NCBI GenBank assembly: GCA_016699535.1
Contig: CP064980.1
Span: forward strand, 3,170,001-3,234,000
Direction: 5' to 3'
Source of the DNA: Myxococcales bacterium
Lineage (GTDB): Bacteria; Myxococcota_A; Polyangia; Polyangiales; GCA-016699535
DNA length: 64,000 nt
Part shown: in pieces, positions 56,370 through 64,000 of the stretch
Position numbering within the stretch: the stretch's first letter is position 1
Layout: each line of letters starts with the position of its first letter
Notes under the pieces: model-generated
The model's database searches: none
Seen by the model: only the letters and a program-made list of their open reading frames with translations
Told to the model about the DNA's origin: nothing
Position numbers and translations under genes: made by a program

Positions 56370-59300
56370 GTGTCCATCGAAGGGATTCTGCAGCTTTCCT
56401 CTGCCGTGAACGATCAAGAGCGCCGAAACCTTTGGCGCCAGTCGATGGCTTCCTTGGGCGCAGCTGCGTTAAACCAGAGACTCGTTCCCCTTGAGGGGTT
56501 TTCCCCAGAAAGCGTGCAAGCTTTTGTACGAAGCGCGCTTGAGCACAACCTTATTGACGACCTAGAGTGGCTTTCTGCACCGGCAGCTGCAGTGGCTTTG
56601 TATGAACTCGCTGCAGCAGTACCCGTGGGGACCGAAAGGCATCAACTGGGTCGTCGCGTCGCTTTTCGTTTGCATGAAAGCGACGCTTCAACTTTCGTGG
56701 CCCTTGCAACTTCTTTGGCCATGGGATCGCGACATGGCCTCAATACCGAAGCAGCCCAAACGCGCGTCGCCCTCGCACTGGATTTACCTTTAGGCAATGA
56801 TGCTCAGGTCGATGCTCTAGCTCTTGCCTTGATTTCAAAAAAGGAACTTGAAAGGCAATGGCTAAGCATCCCTTCGATGGGATCGCTGCCCTCACGGCGG
56901 CTCGCAGCACGCCTTCTTGAACGAGCCGCGCGACAAGCAGCCATGAAGGCTAGCCAAGGCGACATCGTTGCCCTAAGCGCCTTTGAATCACACGAAGTCA
57001 AAAGCGCATGGCAGCGCCTACTTTGGGATCGAGAATCATTGGTTTGGTCGCACGTTGCCGCCGCCCGCGGTCTTCTCTCAAGCAGCGTCTCTTCTCTACA
57101 GAACGATATTGATCGCGGCCTTCGTCCCACGGCAGGTATTGGCGATTTACGCAAATCGGCTGCTTCACTAGCTGCAAGCTTAGCAGTCCGGCCGAAACAA
57201 TCGTTGGAGCGATGCACTTCTCTTTTGGAAAGCAACCTTCTTAAAAAAGATCCGGGTATTTCTGCCGCCATGGTACTTGGCATTCCTCGCTCGGTTGAGG
57301 TCGAGCCTGAAGCGGCAGAACGACTGCTGGAGAAAATTGTTGAAAAAGCCGATGCTTATACTGCCGAAGCGATGATCGAGCTGCGACAACAGATCGGAGG
57401 CGCAGATTTTGGCGCAAAAGCTTTCTCATCGATGCAGCAGAAACTACGCGCAGAGCTGGAGACCCTGCCTTCCGATGATCCAGCAAAAAGGCGCTTTACC
57501 ATTGTCTCATTGAGGAACTTGGCGCCGAGCAACGGCCACTTTCAGCCAGCATTCACGACCATCTAAAGCGCGCCCTTCGACAGTTTTCCGAACAGGGAGC
57601 GCGAGATGCCCACAAGAATGCGATCCAAATTCTGGATCGAATCTCGCTGGTTGTCGATGAGCTTCAAGACATCGACCCAAACGATCCGGCGCAACTCCCT
57701 TCTGCTTTCGCTCGGATGCGCAATCTCGACAACGGTTTATTAAAACGCACAACCCTTCGTGAGTTGCTTAAGCTCGGCGCAAAAGAGAGCGCTCCGAAAC
57801 TTATTGAAAAACTCGACATGCACCTGGTTCGCTTTCACAGCTGGTTGATCAAACACGAAACGCAGAACGACACCACCGAGCAGAGCATGCATCTGAGCTG
57901 GCACCAAAACCGTCTTCGCACACTGCTTCACCTCATCGACACAGACATCAGCTCTCCAGAACGAAAACCCGATCCGGTTGCTAGCAAAAGCATCCGCTCA
58001 AAAAAACAAGGTGAATCATGGCCCATCTCACTTGAACGCGACGTGCGAAGCATCCGCATACATACGGTACGGCTGTTTTTGAGACACGTTGAAGCAAAAC
58101 CGGCAAAGCACCTCAAACGTATTCTTCTTGCCACCCTTACCCGTGCCTGCGATGCATTGGTACGCGACGACATGTGCGAAGTGTCGGATATTCTGTTTGC
58201 ACTTTTTGATTCACTTGAAGACGCTCAAAGCCTTGAAGTTATCTCCGAAGCATCCATGCTACCGGACATAAAAGCCCCCACAACCCACTATGCCAAACTT
58301 CTTCACCATATTATTCAAAGCCGTAGGGGATCTGCGGGTTCAATCAGCACTGCGCTTGACGGGCTTACCGATCTCGCATTTAGCCTAAAAACAGGCTCTC
58401 CACGAGTCGAGGCCATGCGTGCCGGAATGCTAAGCCTGTCTTCAGCTCTTGAAGCAGTTACCGTCTGCCCTTCCCTTCGGGCTCTTGTTTTCGATCGCTC
58501 AGCAAGTCCGCTTACGATGCTGGCCCAAGGCACTGAGACACTAAGCCAGATACGCATTGGCGCTCACCGGCGTTTGGGTTTGCGGCAGATCGAAAGCTCG
58601 AGTGACATCAGCAAAAGCATTCGAGCACTTGATCTGTTTATCGAACAGACACTCAAAGAGGACAATCCAAAAGCCTTACAAGATGAAGTAACCAAAGTCG
58701 CACAACGGATGTCTCGAGCACTACCCCAAGCAGTGGGTGATATCGCGGCAACGGTACTCTTGAGGATTGCCGGAAAAGAGAAGGAAACCTCTGCCAAAGC
58801 AGCCCCTCCGCCAGTACCTCAACATGCCAAAGCTCCTTCGCTGCCTCCATGGCTTCCTCCAAGCCGCACCTTGGGAGGATTCTATGTGATAAAAAAACTT
58901 GGCGACGGGGGCGTGGCTACGGTGTTTGTAGCCAAACGTAGTGAAGAGCGACACAGTCCAACCGCTTCGCAGTACGCCCTTAAGATCCCAGAATACACAG
59001 GAAGCGCTTCTCGAACACTCTCGGAAGGAGAGTTCTACAACATGTTTCGTGAAGAAGCTGGAGCTCTACTCACACTCCCAGAAAGCCCTCACCTTGCACG
59101 CTTTGTTACCTTTGATGCCGGAGTGCGCCCTAAACCTATTCTGGTGATGGAACTGGTTGAAGGTATTAATCTGCAACGCGTTATTCAAATGCACGACCTG
59201 AGCATCAAGTCAGCCTTTGCTATTCTCGATGGGATTGCCGCAGGACTGAGTGTTCTACACAACTCTGAAATGGGTCATCTCGATATTAAACCTTCGAATG

Positions 59301-59749
59301 TGATTCTACGCGATTCAAGGAAAAGGTCAGAAGACAAAGTCATGCCGGTCTTAGTTGACTTTGGTTTGGCGGGCAGGCGCCTCAGACCCGGTTGTGCCAC
59401 CGGTGAGTATGGTGCACCGGAGATATGGGGACTCGTTCCAGAGGGATATGAGCCCAAACCACAAGCCGCCGATGTCTACGCCTTTGCCTGCCTTAGCTTT
59501 GAAGTCCTTTCAGGCACGACTTTGTTCGAAGCTGAAAGCGAAATCGCCACGATTACTCAGCACATTAGTCATCAAGGTATGCCGGAGAAACTTAGATCTT
59601 GGGCACAGAGCCCTCTTAGGGAGCCTCTCGCCAATGTACTCTTTGGGGCCCTGCAACCCGATCCGCGAGCTCGAATTAACATCGATCAGTTTCGCAGCGA
59701 ACTTGCTCGTTGCCTAAACCACGTCATGGACCGGAAATGGCCTTTATAG
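56370..59749 (+). CDS. Large helical protein with C-terminal kinase domain; one-base frame break near 57487
   Basis: A corrected product of about 1126 aa. Residues 1-810 are Ala- and Leu-rich and helical, of HEAT/armadillo-like character (RRLAARLLERAARQAAM, then long helices), followed by a Pro-rich linker and a kinase domain from about 835: Gly loop KKLGDGGVATVF, ALKIPE for the catalytic Lys, HLDIKPSNVI in place of the usual HRDxKxxN, DFGLA, and GAPEIWG. The catalytic Asp and Asn remain, but the Arg of HRD is replaced by Leu. The frame breaks after 57489; one extra A in AAAAA (57485-57489) gives DPAKKALYHCLIEELGAE and then runs to the end. The start is GTG 56370. No membrane segment is visible. 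Confidence 0.8.
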
Positions 59750-59998
59750 CTGTTTTTCGGCAATTTTAGCAGCCTACTGTCCATCTTAGCGCTGTCCTCT
59801 ACATAGAGATAAGGCCGCGAACGCGAGCTCCGGGGAGCAGTTACACTCAGAAGAGAAAAAAACGTCAATTCCTTCGGTACAAGTGGACCAGACTATGCTA
59901 GCAAGCCCAGTGAAATAGGGTTCTTCTAAACTCATAGAAGACTCTCAATCACAAGATACGAACTGAAACCCACCACACGTGAAGCAGAGGTCGTTGTC

Positions 59999-61828
59999 AT
60001 GACCACCGAACAACTTGAAAACGTCGTCATCCGCTTTACCGGCGACTCCGGCGACGGCATGCAACTCACCGGTACAGAATTCACCAAGACCAGTGCAATT
60101 GCAGGGAACGATTTAGCAACTTTTCCTGATTTCCCTGCCGAAATACGCGCCCCCGCCGGAACGCTTGCAGGCGTCTCTGGCTTCCAAATTCATTTTTCAA
60201 GCAACGCCGTATTTACGCCCGGCGATGCGGTTGATGTCCTCGTCGCAATGAACCCCGCTGCCCTAAAAAGCAATCTTGCCGATCTTAAAGAAGATGGTGT
60301 GCTAATCCTAAACAGCGAAGGGTTTAACAAACGTAACCTCGAGCGCGTCAACTACGACAAAGACCCTCGCCAGGACAGCAGCCTAAGCAAGTACCGTGTT
60401 TTTGACGTTGACATTACAGGGATGACACTCAAGGCCATCGAGGAACTCAAGTTAAACCAACGCTCGGCCGTGCGGTGCAAAAACTTCTTTGCACTGGGCT
60501 TGGTGTACTGGATGTTTAATCGTGATCCGAAACACACGATTGAATGGGTCGAGAAAAAGTTTGCAAAACAAGAAACAATAAAGAATGCAAATATCTATGC
60601 CCTTAAAGCAGGCTATGCTTTTGGCGAAACCTCAGAAGTCTTCACGCACAACTACATCGTCAAAAAGGCAGATATCCCTAAAGGGCGTTATCGAAATATT
60701 TCCGGCAACGAAGCTCTAGCGCTAGGCATGATGGCCGCCGCTGAACTCAGCGGTCTAGAGCTCTTTTTGGGCTCCTATCCCATCACACCAGCCTCCGATG
60801 TCCTGCACTATCTGTCACGGCAAAAGAAATTCGGCGTTAAAACCTTCCAAGCAGAGGATGAAATTGCAGCAATCAGCGCAGCAATTGGAGCAAGCTTTTG
60901 TGGCTCTCTGGCTGCCACCACAACCAGCGGTCCCGGACTAGTGCTCAAAGGTGAAGCCCTTGGCCTGGCCAACATGCTTGAACTTCCTTTGCTGGTGATT
61001 GATATCCAACGTGGTGGCCCAAGTACCGGACTGCCAACGAAAACAGAGCAAGCAGACCTTATGCTTGCCCTACACGGACGAAACGGCGAGTCACCTTTGC
61101 CCATCGTTGCCGCCAAAGGCCCAGGCGATTGCTTTTACGCCGCAATCGAAGCCGCGCGCATTGCCGTTACACACATGACTCCCGTTATTTTGCTTTCGGA
61201 CGGATACATTGCAAATGGCGCAGAACCTTGGCCCATACCTTCGATGCAAGATATTCCCAAAATCGATGTTCAGTTTAGAACCGAGGTTGAAGGGTTCCAG
61301 CCTTATCTGCGTGATCCCAAAACCCTTGCACGGCCATGGGCCATACCCGGCGTTCCAGGTCTTGAACATCGTGTTGGCGGTCTTGAGAAACAAGATGTCA
61401 CCGGTACGGTCAGCTATGATCCCCAGAATCACGAGCACATGATCAAAACCCGCGCCGCCAAGGTTGCAGCGGTAGCCGACAGTTTGCCTCCCACTGAAGT
61501 GGACGGTGATCTTGAAGGCGATTTGCTCATTGTCGGTTGGGGAAGCTCTCATGGAGCTATCGAAGCCGCACTACCCGCTCTTCGTTCCAACAACAAAAAA
61601 GTAGGACATATCGGCCTTCGCTATCTCAATCCGCTTCCCAAGGACCTCAAAGAAATCTGCGGCCGCTATCAAAACGTCCTCGTTCCAGAACTCAATATGG
61701 GTCAACTCTCTAAGCATCTACAAACAGAGCTTGGACTAAAAGTCGCCGAGTACCACAAAGTCCAAGGGAAACCTTTCCGAGTCATCGAAATCATTGAAGC
61801 CGCAAAGCGCGTGTTGGAGGCTAACTAA
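59999..61828 (+). CDS. korA: 2-oxoacid:ferredoxin oxidoreductase, fused gamma-alpha subunit
   Basis: Subunit of the enzyme that oxidatively decarboxylates 2-oxoacids, probably 2-oxoglutarate, to acyl-CoA with ferredoxin as acceptor. The 609-aa product has an N-terminal gamma domain (FTGDSGDGMQLTGTEFTK, about 1-190) fused to the alpha pyrimidine-binding domain (GNEALALGMMAAAELSG, the GSYPITPASDVLHYL motif, FQAEDEIAAISAAIGASF). AGAGG lies about nine bases before the ATG. Its stop overlaps korB by one base (TAATG), and the two are surely one complex. The 59750-59998 region upstream holds no clear promoter or terminator. Confidence 0.92.
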   Translation: MTTEQLENVVIRFTGDSGDGMQLTGTEFTKTSAIAGNDLATFPDFPAEIRAPAGTLAGVSGFQIHFSSNAVFTPGDAVDVLVAMNPAALKSNLADLKEDGVLILNSEGFNKRNLERVNYDKDPRQDSSLSKYRVFDVDITGMTLKAIEELKLNQRSAVRCKNFFALGLVYWMFNRDPKHTIEWVEKKFAKQETIKNANIYALKAGYAFGETSEVFTHNYIVKKADIPKGRYRNISGNEALALGMMAAAELSGLELFLGSYPITPASDVLHYLSRQKKFGVKTFQAEDEIAAISAAIGASFCGSLAATTTSGPGLVLKGEALGLANMLELPLLVIDIQRGGPSTGLPTKTEQADLMLALHGRNGESPLPIVAAKGPGDCFYAAIEAARIAVTHMTPVILLSDGYIANGAEPWPIPSMQDIPKIDVQFRTEVEGFQPYLRDPKTLARPWAIPGVPGLEHRVGGLEKQDVTGTVSYDPQNHEHMIKTRAAKVAAVADSLPPTEVDGDLEGDLLIVGWGSSHGAIEAALPALRSNNKKVGHIGLRYLNPLPKDLKEICGRYQNVLVPELNMGQLSKHLQTELGLKVAEYHKVQGKPFRVIEIIEAAKRVLEAN

Positions 61829-62856
61829 TGGACAGTCTACCTGTTATCAATCACACCGATCCAAGCACACTCAGCAAAGCAGATTTTACTTCCGATCAAG
61901 ATGTACGTTGGTGCCCTGGCTGCGGAGACTACTCCATTCTAGCCCAAGTGCAGCGTACCCTTCCGGAGCTCAACATACCGAGAGAAAATTACGTCTTTGT
62001 TAGTGGCATCGGCTGTTCATCTCGCTTTCCGTACTACATGAACACATACGGCATGCACAGCATTCACGGTAGAGCACCAGCCATTGCCACCGGGATCAAG
62101 GCAGCGCGACCTGATCTGTCAGTATGGGTTATCACTGGAGATGGCGACAGCCTTTCGATCGGTGGAAACCATTTTATTCACGTGATGCGTCGAAACGTTG
62201 ATTTGCAACTCATGCTTTTCAACAACCGCATCTATGGAATCACAAAAGGTCAATACAGTCCCACTTCCGAGCAAGGAAAAATCACGAAATCAACCCCAAT
62301 GGGCTCCATCGATCATCCAATCAATCCTGTGGCCATCGCCCTCGCTGCAAATGCCACCTTCGTGGCTCGCACCATCGACGTCGAAGCCAAGCACCTGCAA
62401 AGCATGATCAAGCGCGCCGCGGAGCATCGCGGCACTTCCTTCATCGAAGTCTACCAAAACTGCAACATCTTCAACGATGGAGCCTTCGCGCCTCTATCTG
62501 AAAAGGCAAGCAAAGCCGATCACCTTTTATACCTTGAGCACGGCAAGCCTATGCGCTTCGGAAAAAACAACGAAAAGGGAATTGCAATGATCGGCGGATG
62601 TCAGCCTGCTGTTGTCGACGTTCAAAGCCACGGAGAAGAAAATCTTCTCGTGCACGATGAGCAAAGCGAGTTTATCGCTCTGATGCTAAGCCGTTTTGTG
62701 CGCTCCGAGTTCCCTACCCTGATTGGTGTCATTCATGCGGTAGAGCGTCCCACCTACGATTCAATGATGGCCGAGCAACTGAAACAGGCTCAACAAAAAG
62801 GCAAAGACACTATCCAAGCACTTCTTGATCGAGGCGATAGCTGGGAAGTCACCTAG
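61828..62856 (+). CDS. korB: 2-oxoacid:ferredoxin oxidoreductase, beta subunit
   Basis: TPP-binding subunit paired with the preceding gene. WCPGCGDYSI, SGIGCSSRFPYYM, the HGRAPAIATGIK block, and the TPP-Mg motif GDGDSLSIGGNH followed by FNNRIYGITKGQ are all present. 342 aa. The small Fe-S delta subunit is not next to it. TIGR family 'KorB' type; substrate could also be pyruvate. Confidence 0.92.
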   Translation: MDSLPVINHTDPSTLSKADFTSDQDVRWCPGCGDYSILAQVQRTLPELNIPRENYVFVSGIGCSSRFPYYMNTYGMHSIHGRAPAIATGIKAARPDLSVWVITGDGDSLSIGGNHFIHVMRRNVDLQLMLFNNRIYGITKGQYSPTSEQGKITKSTPMGSIDHPINPVAIALAANATFVARTIDVEAKHLQSMIKRAAEHRGTSFIEVYQNCNIFNDGAFAPLSEKASKADHLLYLEHGKPMRFGKNNEKGIAMIGGCQPAVVDVQSHGEENLLVHDEQSEFIALMLSRFVRSEFPTLIGVIHAVERPTYDSMMAEQLKQAQQKGKDTIQALLDRGDSWEVT

Positions 62857-62859
62857 AGG

Positions 62860-64000
62860 CTACAACAATACGCGGTCGTCTTTGTGCGCTTCGAGATCCT
62901 GTTCACGGTCTTTGCCTTGGTATTTGATGACAGCGCGATCATAAGCGGCGACTAAGTCCCGTCTGCTTATAGCTCCGCGGATTTTTGTTCGGTCGCCATC
63001 CTCAACCACCACCAATTGATCTCGCTTGCTTTCCACAATTTTTCGCATTGCGGAATATAGTGTTTCATTGATATTTAATAGTGGAGCACTCGACATGAGG
63101 TCCGATGCCACCACGCGGTCACGCTCTTTGTCGCTTGCCATGGCAATTGCATGTCTGACACGTCGATTGTCAATAATGCCATGAAGACGCCCTTCTTCAT
63201 CCACCACGGGAAAGACATCCTGATCACTGTGGCCATAGGCTTCAATAATTTCTCGCATCGACGCTTTGGGGCGAATAAAATAGGCCGGTTCGTGATCGGG
63301 ATCTTTTAGCGCATCACGCACCGTGAGATTCTTCAGTACAGCACCCAGCATTTCTTCTAGATGCACAGGGATTTTGAGCGACTGGCAACTTGGGCGCGAT
63401 AAATCGTTGAGCGTCTTACTAGCAAAAAGGCGATGATGGTCACCCACATCGTCGGAACAAGTAAATCGTAACTACCCACCATCTCACTCACCATAATGAT
63501 GGTCGAGATGGGGGTATTAGCTGCAGCAGCAAAAAAACCGGCCATCCCCACAATCACAAAGGCACCAGCTGGCGCATCATGCCAAGGAATATAGTGCTGC
63601 ACGAGTTGTCCAGTTAGACCACTCAACGCCGCGCCAATAACGATTGCAGGACCAAACACACCACCACTTTGCCCAGAACCAATTGTAAGCGAGGTCGTTG
63701 TGATCTTGCCGAGCACCACTACACCAAGAAAGGTCCACGGCACTCTTCCATCCAGAGCTTGCTGAACCACACCGTATCCAGAGCCCATAACTTCGGGGAG
63801 AAAAAAGGCAAAGAGGCCAACGCCAAGGCCACCAATTGCTGGCTTGAGATAGGGAATAATTTTCCATCCGCGGAAAAAATCATGCACAGCATAGAAGGTC
63901 ACCACGTAAAGTTTAGCTCCCATGGCCACCACAATGGCAAGAATGGTGTAGGAAAATAGCTGAAGCGGATCATCGAAGGCCTGGATATGCGCTTTGAATA
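62860..64000 (-). CDS. CLC chloride channel/antiporter with CBS pair, N-terminus cut; one-base frame break near 63374
   Basis: The C-terminal part of a CLC-family membrane protein. The membrane part has the family blocks GLGVGLFAFFLPEVMGSGY, GSGQSGGVFGPAIVIGAALSG (the third anion-pathway motif) and AAAANTPISTIIMVSEM. After the break, two CBS domains follow (PAYFIRPKASMREIIEAYG; VVDEEGRLHGIIDNRRVRHAI; LYSAMRKIVESKRDQLVVVED), which usually bind adenine nucleotides. One extra T (A on the gene strand) in TTTT at 63372-63375 joins RSK to IPVHLEEMLG. The N-terminal half lies beyond the right edge. Whether it is a channel or an exchanger cannot be decided from what is visible. Confidence 0.85.

Noticed and set aside
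14951..57489. A run of pseudogenes or programmed frameshifts
   Set aside because: The breaks hit essential genes, sit mostly in short homopolymers, and lack stimulatory slippery sites followed by structures; sequence error is simpler.
59750..59998. Possible RNA gene in the 249-base gap before korA
   Set aside because: I could not fold a tRNA or a recognised riboswitch from it and saw no terminator-like hairpin, so nothing is claimed.

Overview
The window looks like part of the chromosome of a Gram-negative bacterium of the Myxococcota / former Deltaproteobacteria. The evidence is the gene content: Hanks-type Ser/Thr kinases, very long TPR proteins, a complete type II secretion (T2SS) operon with GspC to GspN next to an NtrC-type regulator, an RpoH-like sigma factor and an HME-RND efflux operon. 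Base composition by eye is near 50% GC, low for classical myxobacteria, so I do not assign a family. I see no rRNA, tRNA, IS element, prophage or CRISPR array. Coding density is high, and no gap between genes reaches 300 bases.

Layout. 1-7.9 kb: glycerol kinase (cut by the left edge), a CstA-family transporter coupled to a methyltransferase, then on the minus strand a TPR protein behind an NAD-dependent sugar epimerase/dehydratase, then a small helical protein and a putative glycoside-hydrolase lipoprotein closed by a clear terminator. 8-19 kb: two giant, coupled TPR proteins (1588 and about 1683 aa), an unknown 200-aa protein and nadD. 19-28.8 kb: clpA (minus), holA (plus), then a minus-strand set with a membrane-linked LuxR-type regulator followed by an outer-membrane factor, adaptor and CzcA-like pump. 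28.8-35.6 kb: rpsT, a PEGA-domain Ser/Thr kinase, murJ, engB, a metallophosphoesterase and an NtrC-family regulator. 35.8-49.9 kb: the T2SS operon gspC-D-E-F-(G-like)-G-H-I-J-K-L-M-N. 50-56.3 kb: rpoH-like sigma, rsmI, an unknown gene coupled to an orphan SctL/FliH-like gene, an M50 protease, def and a membrane-anchored MutS-like ATPase. 56.4-64 kb: a 1126-aa protein with a C-terminal kinase domain, korA-korB, and a CLC channel with CBS domains cut by the right edge.

A recurring feature must be kept in mind. At least fifteen genes, including ones that are normally essential or core (holA, engB, the gsp genes, clpA, an rpoH-like factor), are broken by one-base shifts, mostly at short homopolymers. 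Each is restored by one inserted or removed base (gspK needs two). I treat these as sequence errors and annotate the whole genes, giving the break point for each. Apparent fusions (GspD-GspE, GspH-GspI) must be judged in that light.

The points most worth following are the tandem giant TPR pair with a shared C-terminal domain, the long helical protein with a C-terminal HLD-type kinase and an apparently leaderless start, the orphan SctL/FliH-like gene pair, the membrane-anchored MutS-like ATPase, and an extra GspG-like protein without a prepilin processing motif inside the T2SS operon.
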